A stretch of DNA of 6,754 nt from Gammaproteobacteria bacterium (GCA_003646355.1 QNFO01000064.1:1-6754), one strand, 5' to 3'. Counted from the stretch's first letter, positions 1 through 6,152 are shown. Program-made: numbers and translations. Notes: generated from the sequence alone by a model not told the origin.

Positions 1-121
1 ACCGCGACGGTGCACCTTCATCTCGCGGTCGGTGCGCTTGTTTATTGCCAATTTCGGTGAAGACCGGGGCATTATGATGCTCAAGCGCACCGACCGCGAG
101 ATGAAGGTGCACCGTCGCGGT
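1..121. repeat. Perfect 40-bp inverted repeat at the left edge, probably a fold-back assembly artefact
   Basis: Bases 1-40 are the exact reverse complement of bases 82-121, with a 41-base spacer (41-81) and no mismatch; pairing stops at 41/81. The right arm is in frame with gene 1 and encodes a sensible stretch of it (KRTDREMKVHRRGV), so the right arm is the genuine sequence and the left arm the inverted copy. A 40-bp perfect hairpin inside a coding region that begins exactly at the sequence edge is typical of chimeric fold-back reads or of assembly ends, for example after multiple-displacement amplification. A real inverted duplication cannot be excluded without the flanking DNA. Confidence 0.9.
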
Positions 122-430
122 GTGCTGATGTTTGATGGCAAATATGAAGAAATTATCGACATGGATGTAATGACCGAGTGGGATGACAATAAAGACCCCA
201 AAGCGGTTCGTCTCGGTGTACGCACTGCCAATCGTGCCGTTGAGTTAAATGGCAAAATTATCACCATGGCGCCTCTGCGCAACCATCGACAAATTGATGG
301 GGAAACCGTTGAGAGCCGTATTGCCGAGGGTTTCACCGAATGGGTTTGGGACGATGGTCGCCCAGGTATTGGCATTACTGAATATATTGAGCGTTTAGAA
401 GACGGCGAGCCAGTGGGCTTTCCACTTTGA
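41..430 (+). CDS. C-terminal fragment of a DUF7064-like protein (5' end missing)
   Basis: An open frame ends at the TGA at 428-430. The frame can be opened at a GTG at 32, but bases 1-40 are the inverted copy, so that start and its first three residues are probably artefactual; authentic coding starts about base 41 (FIANFGEDRG...) and the true N-terminus is lost. The remaining ~130 residues have an FGEDRG stretch, then 'HRRGVLMFDG', a strand-rich middle, 'MAPLRNHR', and the ending 'DDGRPGIGITEYIERL'. That pattern recalls from memory the C-terminal part of DUF7064/DUF7065-type proteins, which usually end in a GYGISEYL-like motif and occur near lipid or steroid catabolic genes. No catalytic residues are recognised and no biochemical function is assigned. 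The downstream phosphotransferase gene begins 43 bases later on the same strand, so co-transcription is likely. The family call is moderate; the coding call is strong. Confidence 0.6.
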   Translation, partial: FIANFGEDRGIMMLKRTDREMKVHRRGVLMFDGKYEEIIDMDVMTEWDDNKDPKAVRLGVRTANRAVELNGKIITMAPLRNHRQIDGETVESRIAEGFTEWVWDDGRPGIGITEYIERLEDGEPVGFPL

Positions 431-473
431 TTAAGGCGATTAAGATTACCTGCTCAACGCGAGGTTGTCGGTA

Positions 474-1493
474 ATGGCTGAGGTTTCCCAACAGCAAGCG
501 CTCCTTGATGACATCGTCGCTAAACTCGAGTTGGCCTTAAAGCGGCGCTACGGTGAGGCTGCCCGTGTTGAGAATGTTTCCATCGCCACACTCGGTGCAT
601 CTAATCGAACCCTGTTGTTCGATTTGGTCGAACCCGCCGCTCGACGTCGATTGGTATTGCGCCAGGAAACATTAAAGTCAGAAGTGTCGCCCTTTATTTC
701 CCCCCACGATCAATTTGAAATCTTAAAAGTGGTTTACCGCCATGGCGTGCTGGTGCCCGAGCCGATATTTGAGCTCGAGCCCGAAGATGACCTCGATGTT
801 GGCTATGTCATGGCTTGTGTGGAAGGGGAGACCCTGCCGAAAACCCTGCTCAATGCGCCTGAATTTGCAGTGGCTAGAAAGCGCTTCGCGGCACAGACTG
901 GTGAGGTTTTCGCCAAACTACACGCCATTGAACCCAGTGAAGTGGCCTTTCTTGAAAAGGTTGTCGACAGCATCGACCCACTGGCGGCACAAATCAGTCG
1001 TTACGATGCCTACTGCGAATATCATCCGGGTCTCGATGTCGGTATTCGCTGGCTGGAAAATAATCGCCCCAAAAATAAGCCCCGTGTTTTTGTTCACGGC
1101 GACTACCGCAATGGCAATGTCATTCTCAGCCCCGATGGTATTGAAGCGGTGCTCGACTGGGAGTGCGCCCATATCGGCAGCGCCATGGAAGACTTTGGCT
1201 GGGTTTGCCTGCGCGCCTGGCGCTTTGGCAATATCGATCAGCCCGTTGGTGGCTTTGGCCCACGCGATGAGTTTTACCAGGCCTATACCAGCAATGGTGG
1301 GCAGGCGATTGATGAAGAAGAAATTCGCTGGTGGGAAATTTTTGGCTCGCTGCGTTGGGCGGTGCTGAATATGATGCAGGCCGATGGCCACATTAGTGGT
1401 GTGAGGCGTTCACTGCCTTTTGCCTGTTGTGGGCGCAATACCAGCATGATCGAATACGATATGCTGATGACCATTAAAGGGCATTTTACCTAG
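474..1493 (+). CDS. APH-family phosphotransferase (ACAD10-like kinase fold)
   Basis: A 339-residue protein of the aminoglycoside phosphotransferase/choline kinase superfamily, probably a cytoplasmic small-molecule kinase. The catalytic loop is H208-G-D-Y-R-N-G-N215, with D210 the expected catalytic base and N215 a metal ligand. The second metal site is D228-W-E in 'VLDWECAHIG'. The N-terminal lobe has 'LGASNRTLLFDL' as the nucleotide loop and 'RLVLRQET' as the following strand. Length and motifs fit the ACAD10/'phosphotransferase family protein' branch rather than true antibiotic-resistance enzymes, so aminoglycoside resistance should not be inferred. The ATG at 474 is preferred because GAGG at 461-464 lies nine bases upstream; a TTG at 465 would add three residues but sits directly against that site. 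The gene follows the DUF7064-like gene by 43 bases and precedes a DUF6285 gene, a partnership common in fatty-acid and steroid catabolic clusters. The physiological substrate is unknown. Confidence 0.88.
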   Translation: MAEVSQQQALLDDIVAKLELALKRRYGEAARVENVSIATLGASNRTLLFDLVEPAARRRLVLRQETLKSEVSPFISPHDQFEILKVVYRHGVLVPEPIFELEPEDDLDVGYVMACVEGETLPKTLLNAPEFAVARKRFAAQTGEVFAKLHAIEPSEVAFLEKVVDSIDPLAAQISRYDAYCEYHPGLDVGIRWLENNRPKNKPRVFVHGDYRNGNVILSPDGIEAVLDWECAHIGSAMEDFGWVCLRAWRFGNIDQPVGGFGPRDEFYQAYTSNGGQAIDEEEIRWWEIFGSLRWAVLNMMQADGHISGVRRSLPFACCGRNTSMIEYDMLMTIKGHFT

Positions 1494-1589
1494 TGTCGAT
1501 GGCTTGCCGTAGCGTGGTAAATTAATACAGCGAACAAGCACAATGTTGAAATATCAGTTAGTCAATATAAGAGAGTGGGAGCAGTCGGC

Positions 1590-1958
1590 TTGAGTCAGGA
1601 TAAACCGGATATAAAAGAAATTCTTGTTACCGTAAAACAACTGCTAGAGAGCATCGCCAGCAAGTCTAAGGGCGGTGAGCGCTACGATGCTCTGTGTGGC
1701 GCTTTCTTGATTGGCGTAGTCGATAGAGAGCTTGACTTTGGCGAGCGACAAGATGAAAACCAAAGTGGTGAACTCCAGCAACTGCTCGGGCGAGAGGGCA
1801 CTTTAAGCGACCTCTACCAACAGTTTTGCCAGCAAGTACGCGGTGGCGAGTTAGACGAGCAATGGTCCGCAGCCTTTGATTTTGCCTTTAAACAGGTGGT
1901 CGATAAGGTCAGAGTCACCAACCCCAATTACCTGGCCGAGATGCATCGCGCTGACTAG
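1590..1958 (+). CDS. DUF6285 domain protein
   Basis: A small, probably soluble protein of 122 residues with no signal peptide or membrane segment. It matches the DUF6285 pattern as recalled: an N-terminal 'QDKPDIKEILVTVKQLLES' helix, the central 'RYDALCGAFLIGVVDREL' helix (compare family FHA.VAANVLAIVEREL), an 'LLGREGTLSDLYQQFCQQVRGGELD' segment, and the end 'VVDKVRVTNPNYLAEM' (family DKL.V.NP.Y). The TTG at 1590 is preferred because GGGAG at 1577-1581 lies eight bases before it and MSQDKP fits the family N-terminus. An in-frame GTG at 1575 would add five residues but has AAGAGA immediately against it. DUF6285 genes usually sit next to an APH-type phosphotransferase and an acyl-CoA dehydrogenase; here the phosphotransferase is 96 bases upstream but no dehydrogenase of that type is visible. 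Molecular function is unknown; a partner or regulator of the kinase is a guess from context. Confidence 0.8.
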   Translation: MSQDKPDIKEILVTVKQLLESIASKSKGGERYDALCGAFLIGVVDRELDFGERQDENQSGELQQLLGREGTLSDLYQQFCQQVRGGELDEQWSAAFDFAFKQVVDKVRVTNPNYLAEMHRAD

Positions 1959-2056
1959 AGGGCGTGAAAATTAGCCGTCTCTGGTCAAAAAATACAGTTT
2001 TAAAGTGTTAGTTTTTTCGTTTATTTAATGTTTAACAAAACAGAGGAGTTATTCTT
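1959..2056 (+). promoter_or_regulatory. AT-rich intergenic leader ahead of the SDR gene
   Basis: This 98-base gap becomes markedly AT-rich from about 1986 to 2041, unlike the flanking genes, and ends in a strong AGAGGAG ribosome-binding site at 2042-2048, eight bases before the ATG at 2057. The composition and length suit a promoter for the SDR gene and what follows. No well-spaced -35/-10 pair stands out, so no exact promoter is claimed, and no operator palindrome is obvious. Confidence 0.35.
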
Positions 2057-2821
2057 ATGACAGGACGAGTAGAAGGACAAGTGGCTATTGTCACCGGTGC
2101 CAGTGGCGGTATTGGGCGTGCGGCGAGTGAGATTTTCGCTCGTGAAGGTGCCAGTGTTGTAGTTGCTGATCTCAATGTTGTCGGTGGTGAAGAAACCGCC
2201 CACATGATTGAGAAGGCCGGTGGCAAAGCGATTTTTGTAAAGACGGATGTTTCCAGTGCCGCCGATACCGAGGCACTTGTTGCCGCCGCTGTTGCTCAGT
2301 TTGGAGCGGTCAATTGCGCATTCAACAATGCCGGTGTCGAGGGTGAGCAAGCGCTGGCAGCGGATGCCACCGAAGAAAATTTCATGCTCAATTATAAGGT
2401 CAACATGCTTGGCGTTTGGCTGTGCATGAAATACCAGATCAAACAAATGCTGGCGCAGGGCACGGGTGGGGCGATTGTCAACACCGCTTCCGATGCCGGT
2501 TTGATCGGTGTTAAAGGCCTCGGTCATTACTCCGCTGCCAAGCACGCGGTTATTGGTTTGACCAAGTCGACAGCGCTGGATTACGCCACTAAAAATATCC
2601 GTGTCAACGCGGTTTGCCCCGGTCCGATTCGCACGCAAATGCTCGAGCGTGTATTTGAAGAAAACCCCAAGTTTGCCGATGCGATGATTTCAGCACAGCC
2701 GGTCAAGCGTTTAGGTGAGCCCCACGAGATTGGTGATGCAGCTGTTTATCTGTGTTCCGATTCCGCCAGCTACATTACTGGCCACGCACTGCCCGTCGAT
2801 GGCGGCTACATGGCTACCTAA
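2057..2821 (+). CDS. Classical SDR-family NAD(P)-dependent oxidoreductase
   Basis: A complete 254-residue classical short-chain dehydrogenase/reductase, the usual length, likely cytosolic, interconverting a hydroxyl and a carbonyl group. The Rossmann cofactor loop is T13-GASGGI-G20. An acidic D38 ends the second strand, which in this superfamily usually means NAD(H) preference over NADP(H). D64-V65 contacts adenine, N90-N-A-G93 stabilises the sheet, and the catalytic tetrad is N116, S145, Y158 and K162 (YSAAK). 'CPGPIRTQM' follows the active site and 'ITGHALPVDGGY' is the canonical C-terminus. A strong Shine-Dalgarno site fixes the ATG. The family includes 3-oxoacyl-ACP reductases, glucose dehydrogenases and many hydroxysteroid or cyclic-alcohol dehydrogenases; sequence alone does not separate these. 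Position ahead of two zinc alcohol dehydrogenases and a lactonase favours a catabolic role over fatty-acid synthesis. Confidence 0.93.
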   Translation: MTGRVEGQVAIVTGASGGIGRAASEIFAREGASVVVADLNVVGGEETAHMIEKAGGKAIFVKTDVSSAADTEALVAAAVAQFGAVNCAFNNAGVEGEQALAADATEENFMLNYKVNMLGVWLCMKYQIKQMLAQGTGGAIVNTASDAGLIGVKGLGHYSAAKHAVIGLTKSTALDYATKNIRVNAVCPGPIRTQMLERVFEENPKFADAMISAQPVKRLGEPHEIGDAAVYLCSDSASYITGHALPVDGGYMAT

Positions 2822-2845
2822 GAACGGCAGCTGAAAAATCGACTT

Positions 2846-2884
2846 CCCAGGGCCATTCCACTTTGTGTAGTATGGCCCGGGTTT
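2846..2884 (+). terminator. Possible weak terminator or processing hairpin after the SDR gene
   Basis: GGGCCAT at 2850-2856 pairs perfectly with ATGGCCC at 2872-2878, and CCC at 2846-2848 pairs with GGG at 2879-2881 around one bulged A, leaving a 15-base loop. Only three T residues follow, so as an intrinsic terminator it is weak. It may be partial, or it may stabilise or separate the SDR message from the dehydrogenase messages. Confidence 0.4.
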
Positions 2885-2896
2885 AATAACAACTAG

Positions 2897-2919
2897 CCCG
2901 TCTTTTTACGGGTAGGGAG
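2897..2919 (+). promoter_or_regulatory. Small leader hairpin abutting the ribosome-binding site of the first zinc dehydrogenase
   Basis: CCCGT at 2897-2901 pairs with ACGGG at 2908-2912 around a six-base, T-rich loop. The Shine-Dalgarno AGGGAG (2914-2919) begins two bases after the stem, and the ATG follows seven bases later. A five-pair stem is short; the placement next to the ribosome-binding site is what makes it notable. Any effect on translation is inference. Confidence 0.35.
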
Positions 2920-2926
2920 AAACTGA

Positions 2927-4033
2927 ATGAAAATTAAGGCCGCAGTATTACGCGGAGTAGATCAGCCTTTCGAGATCGAAGAGCTGGAACTCGCTCCACC
3001 AAAAGAAAATGAAGTATTGGTTAAAACCACTGCCAGTGGCATTTGCCACAGTGACTACTCTGTCGCCCACGGAATTTTGAATTGCCCCTTTCCCATCGTC
3101 CTCGGTCACGAAGGCGCTGGTGTTGTCGAGGCCGTTGGCCCCGGCGTTACCGACTTAAAACCCGGTGACAAGGTGATTGCTGCACTGACACCCAGTTGTG
3201 GCAGCTGCACCATGTGTAAAGAAGGTAAAGAGTTTATGTGTGCTGGCATGGGCAAACTGCTCACCGATTGCACTCAGCTCGACGGCACGACTCGCCATAA
3301 AACAGCCAGCGGTGAAGATGTTTACGCCCTGTGTGGTGTTGGTTCTTTCGGCGAATACATGGTGATGCCTGCAGGTTCGGCCATTAAAGTGCCGGAAGAT
3401 ACCCCCCTCGATATCACTTGCCTAATTGGCTGCGGTGTCACTACCGGTACGGGTGCGGCGCTGAATACCGCCAATGTCCAGCCTGGTGAAGCGACGGCCG
3501 TTATCGGTTGTGGTGGTGTTGGCTTGTCCATTATTCAGGGCTGCCGTATAGCGGGTTCAACCATTATTATTGCTGTCGACCCAATGGAAGAGAAGCGCGA
3601 TCTGGCCCTGTCTCTGGGTGCGACTCACGCGATTAACCCCTTTGAGGAAGATGCCGCTGCTAAGGTTAAAGAGCTGACGGGTGGCCTGGGCGTGCACTAT
3701 GCCTTTGAAGCACTTGGCCGCGTTGAAACCATGGCGCAAACTTGGGAGATGATTCGTCCCACGGGTACTTGCGTTATTGTTGGTGTTGCTTCGCTTGACC
3801 AGTCGGTGAAAATCCCCTCAGCCGGTCTGTTGGCTGAGTATGAAATCCAGGGTTCTTGCTACGGATCATCCACACCGAAGAAAGATATCCCCCGTTTTGT
3901 TGAACTCTATAAGAGCGGTGAACTGAAGCTGGACGAGATGATTACCCAGCGTATTGGTCTGGAAGAAATCGATCGTGCCTTTGAAGAAATGGGTCGTGGC
4001 GAAGGTGCCCGCTCCGTCATCATGTACGGTTAA
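2927..4033 (+). CDS. Zinc-dependent alcohol dehydrogenase, MDR superfamily, class III-like (first of tandem pair)
   Basis: A complete 368-residue medium-chain dehydrogenase that should oxidise an alcohol to an aldehyde or ketone with NAD(+) in the cytoplasm. Catalytic zinc ligands are C40 (in GICHSD), H61 (GHE, with E62) and C169 (IGCGVTTG). The structural zinc lobe is complete: C91, C94, C97 and C105. The nucleotide fold has G194-CGGV-G199 and D218 at the end of the second strand, indicating NAD(H). The 'GCGVTTGTGAALNTA' and 'GGVGLSIIQGCRIAG' segments place it among class III-like/aryl- or NDMA-type alcohol dehydrogenases rather than quinone reductases or threonine dehydrogenases. The ATG at 2927 has AGGGAG seven bases upstream. 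It lies 105 bases after the SDR gene and 60 bases before a close paralogue, roughly 60% identical by eye. Formaldehyde-glutathione activity is possible for the class but not supported specifically; the substrate is unknown. Confidence 0.93.
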   Translation: MKIKAAVLRGVDQPFEIEELELAPPKENEVLVKTTASGICHSDYSVAHGILNCPFPIVLGHEGAGVVEAVGPGVTDLKPGDKVIAALTPSCGSCTMCKEGKEFMCAGMGKLLTDCTQLDGTTRHKTASGEDVYALCGVGSFGEYMVMPAGSAIKVPEDTPLDITCLIGCGVTTGTGAALNTANVQPGEATAVIGCGGVGLSIIQGCRIAGSTIIIAVDPMEEKRDLALSLGATHAINPFEEDAAAKVKELTGGLGVHYAFEALGRVETMAQTWEMIRPTGTCVIVGVASLDQSVKIPSAGLLAEYEIQGSCYGSSTPKKDIPRFVELYKSGELKLDEMITQRIGLEEIDRAFEEMGRGEGARSVIMYG

Positions 4034-4061
4034 TAAACCCATTGTTAGTTTAATTTCGAAT

Positions 4062-4086
4062 GTCGGCCCAAGGGCGCGACTGGGAG
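4062..4086 (+). promoter_or_regulatory. Leader hairpin abutting the ribosome-binding site of the second zinc dehydrogenase
   Basis: GTCG (4062-4065) pairs with CGAC (4077-4080), and the inner GCC/GGC pair around a short CAAG loop with one bulged G at 4076. GGGAG at 4082-4086 begins two bases after the stem, and the ATG at 4094 follows seven bases later. The layout mirrors that of the preceding dehydrogenase gene although the stem sequence differs. The rest of the 60-base gap shows no clear promoter. Confidence 0.35.
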
Positions 4087-4093
4087 AGAAATA

Positions 4094-5197
4094 ATGAAAA
4101 CAAAAGCCGCAGTGCTTTACGAAATAGGTTCGCCTCTGGTTATTGAAGAGCTGGAACTAGAAGGCCCGAAAGAAAATGAAATTTTAGTTAACTACACCGC
4201 CAGTGGTATTTGCCACAGCGATTACTCCTTCGCTAACGGTGTATTACCTACGCAATTGCCAGCGGTGCTCGGTCACGAGGGCGCAGGTATTGTTGAGGAA
4301 GTGGGTGCCAATGTTACCAATGTAAAAGTCGGTGATCATATTGTTGCCGCGCTGACGCCAGCTTGTGGCAAGTGTACGTTTTGCCTTGAGAGCAAGCCTT
4401 TTCTCTGCGCAGAAATGTCTAGCGTTATCTGGGAAGGTTGCCTGCTCGATGGCACCAAACGCTTTAAAAATAGCAAGGGTGAGGACGTTGGCCAGCTGGT
4501 TTGTGTCGGTACTTTCTCTGAGCGTTCGGTTATTCCTGCGGGCATGGCCATTAAAGTTGACGATAAAGCCCCCCTCGAAACCATTTGCCTGATTGGCTGT
4601 GGTGTTACTACGGGTGTTGGCGCAGCATTGAACACCGTCGACATTAAAGAAGGTGACAGCTGTGCTGTTATCGGTTGTGGTGGTGTTGGCTTGTCGATTA
4701 TTCAAGGCTGCCGTATTGCCGGTGCCGGTCAGATTATCGCTATCGACCCCGTTGCTGAGAAGCGCGAGCTGGCCCTGTCTATGGGTGCAACTATCGCTAT
4801 CGACCCCACTGATATTAATATTGTTAAAGAAATCCGTAAGGTCAGCAAGGGCGGCGTTCACTTTGCCTTTGAAGCACTCGGTTTGAAAGTGACTATCGAG
4901 CAAGCCTGGGCCATGCCTCGCGTTACTGGTACTGCCGTTATTGTTGGCGTGCCCAAAATGGATACCGAGCTTGAATTACCCGTGTTGGGTTTCTTTGGCG
5001 AGAAGCACTTTAAGGGTTCTGCCTACGGTAGCTCTGTGCCTTCAAAGGACATCCCCAAGTTTGTCGATCTCTATATGAAGGGCGATTTGCAGCTCGACGA
5101 GATGATCACCAAGCGCATTAAACTTGAAGACGTGAATACTGCCTTCGAGGAAATGGGTCGTGGTGAAGGCGCTCGTTCAGTCATTATGCATGGCTAA
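4094..5197 (+). CDS. Zinc-dependent alcohol dehydrogenase, MDR superfamily, class III-like (second of tandem pair)
   Basis: A complete 367-residue paralogue of the preceding gene, aligning end to end with a one-residue gap near residue 254. All key residues are kept at the same positions: catalytic zinc C40, H61 (with E62) and C169; structural zinc C91, C94, C97 and C105; nucleotide loop G194-CGGV-G199 and D218 for NAD(H). Both copies should therefore be active. By eye, identity is highest in the N-terminal part, the Rossmann core and the C-terminal 'FEEMGRGEGARSVIM' block. It is lowest at residues 107-117 and 122-145, and in the stretch after the glycine loop, so substrate or partner specificity may differ. 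GGGAG at 4082-4086 supports the ATG at 4094. The arrangement points to an ancient tandem duplication now diverged, not an assembly duplicate. Co-transcription with the first copy is likely, as no terminator separates them. Confidence 0.93.
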   Translation: MKTKAAVLYEIGSPLVIEELELEGPKENEILVNYTASGICHSDYSFANGVLPTQLPAVLGHEGAGIVEEVGANVTNVKVGDHIVAALTPACGKCTFCLESKPFLCAEMSSVIWEGCLLDGTKRFKNSKGEDVGQLVCVGTFSERSVIPAGMAIKVDDKAPLETICLIGCGVTTGVGAALNTVDIKEGDSCAVIGCGGVGLSIIQGCRIAGAGQIIAIDPVAEKRELALSMGATIAIDPTDINIVKEIRKVSKGGVHFAFEALGLKVTIEQAWAMPRVTGTAVIVGVPKMDTELELPVLGFFGEKHFKGSAYGSSVPSKDIPKFVDLYMKGDLQLDEMITKRIKLEDVNTAFEEMGRGEGARSVIMHG

Positions 5198-5262
5198 ACG
5201 GTCACTTTTTTAACCGTAGATAGACCTGCACATAGGCGTGAATAACCCTTATGTGCAGTTTT
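5198..5262 (+). terminator. Hairpins between the second dehydrogenase and the lactonase, probable weak terminator
   Basis: Two inverted repeats follow the stop codon. ACGGT (5198-5202) pairs with ACCGT (5213-5217) around a T-rich loop. A stronger one pairs CTGCACATA (5226-5234) perfectly with TATGTGCAG (5250-5258), extendable by one G-T and one G-C pair to a loop of 11 bases, and is followed by TTTT at 5259-5262. The second has the form of a factor-independent terminator with a short T tract. Readthrough into the lactonase gene, whose start is 17 bases further on, is plausible, so it could be an attenuator or message-stabilising element. Confidence 0.45.
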
Positions 5263-5278
5263 AAAAAGGGAAAAAATA

Positions 5279-6133
5279 ATGAAAAAATTAACATCAAGTC
5301 CATTTGTTGATGGCTTTGTTTTTCTTGAAGGCCCGCGCTGGCACGACGGCAAGCTCTGGGTTTCTGACATGTTCGACAATACGGTGTTTACAATAAGCAC
5401 TGATGGCCAGCGCACGCCAATGGCCACTTTACCCAATCGTCCCTCTGGTATTAACTTTATGCCCGATGGCTCTGTTGTTGTCGTTTCAATGGCTGACCGC
5501 AAGTTGATGACATTGGCTGAAGATGGCTCTTTAAGCGAGTACGCTGATTTATCCTCCAATCTTGAATACGATATTAACGACTGTGTTTGCGCGCCGAATG
5601 GCAATATTTATGTCGGTACTTTTGGTTACGACGTATTTGCTCATGACGAGCCCAAGCCTGCGACACTGACTCTGGTTAGAACTGACGGCACTATTGAAAC
5701 CGTTGCCGAAGACATGCATTTCCCCAATGGCGCGTGTATTACGCCCGATGGCAAAACGCTGATCGTGGCGGAAACTTTTGTCGGTCGTATCACCGCATTT
5801 ACTATTGAAGCCGATGGTACTTTGTCCGGACGCCGCGTCTTTGCCGATTTGGGTGCTTATACGCCCGATGGTATTTGTCTCGACCAAGAGGGTGCTGTTT
5901 GGGTTGCTGCCTTTGAAAATGGTGAGTTTATTCGCGTGCTGGATGGCGGTGAGATCACTCATAAAATCGATACTGGTGATCGTCGCGCCGTTGCCTGTAA
6001 CCTGGGTGGTGCTGATGGAAAGACACTTTACTGCCTGATTTATGACGGCAATTTAGACGATATTCCAGAAGGTAAGCGTAACGCTATTATTGAAACAGCA
6101 ACTGTTGAAGTTGCGGGTGCTGGTTCACCCTAG
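5279..6133 (+). CDS. SMP-30/gluconolactonase/LRE-family protein, probable lactonase
   Basis: A complete 284-residue six-bladed beta-propeller of the SMP-30/regucalcin family, typical length, no signal peptide, so cytoplasmic. Members hydrolyse lactones using one divalent metal ion. The expected ligands are present: E17 in 'FLEGPRWHDGKLWVSD', N150 in 'MHFPNGACITPDGKTL', and D197 in 'YTPDGICLDQEGAVWVA'. N100 in 'DINDCVCAPNG' matches a substrate-side residue of the family. The end 'LYCLIYDG...AIIETATVEVAGAGSP' is the standard C-terminus. AAGGGA at 5266-5271 supports the ATG at 5279. The gene sits downstream of an SDR and two alcohol dehydrogenases, which could produce a lactone directly from a diol or lactol, or indirectly through a monooxygenase not seen here. 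Gluconolactonase activity is only one possibility; sugar genes are absent nearby, so another lactone is at least as likely. Confidence 0.9.
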   Translation: MKKLTSSPFVDGFVFLEGPRWHDGKLWVSDMFDNTVFTISTDGQRTPMATLPNRPSGINFMPDGSVVVVSMADRKLMTLAEDGSLSEYADLSSNLEYDINDCVCAPNGNIYVGTFGYDVFAHDEPKPATLTLVRTDGTIETVAEDMHFPNGACITPDGKTLIVAETFVGRITAFTIEADGTLSGRRVFADLGAYTPDGICLDQEGAVWVAAFENGEFIRVLDGGEITHKIDTGDRRAVACNLGGADGKTLYCLIYDGNLDDIPEGKRNAIIETATVEVAGAGSP

Positions 6134-6152
6134 TATTTGATTATTCGTTAAG

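Noticed and set aside
32..40. GTG at 32 as the genuine start of the first gene
   Set aside because: It lies in the inverted-repeat arm that is probably artefactual, has no ribosome-binding site in front, and would give a protein lacking most of the family's N-terminal part.
465..473. TTG at 465 as start of the phosphotransferase
   Set aside because: The GAGG site abuts it directly, leaving no spacing, whereas the ATG at 474 has proper nine-base spacing.
742..1391. Overlapping plus- and minus-strand open frames inside the phosphotransferase gene
   Set aside because: They are alternative frames of the coding sequence holding the HGDxxxxN and DWE motifs; neither resembles a known protein.
474..1493. 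Aminoglycoside-resistance function for the APH-family gene
   Set aside because: The catalytic motifs are those of the whole superfamily; the context with DUF6285 and catabolic genes points to the metabolic ACAD10-like branch.
1504..1571. Possible sigma-70 promoter elements (TTGCCG/TAATAC and TTGAAA/TATAAG) before the DUF6285 gene
   Set aside because: Spacers of about 13 and 14 bases are too short for a standard promoter, and the second pair would start transcription at the ribosome-binding site.
2021..2638. 205-codon open frame on the minus strand opposite the SDR gene
   Set aside because: It lies almost wholly antisense to a clear SDR with all family motifs, has no recognisable domain, and its low-complexity asparagine/threonine/glycine composition is what antisense reading of this codon usage gives.
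4244..4903. 219-codon open frame on the minus strand opposite the second dehydrogenase
   Set aside because: Entirely antisense to a well-supported gene, rich in asparagine and threonine from antisense GTT/GGT codons, and without a family match or ribosome-binding site.
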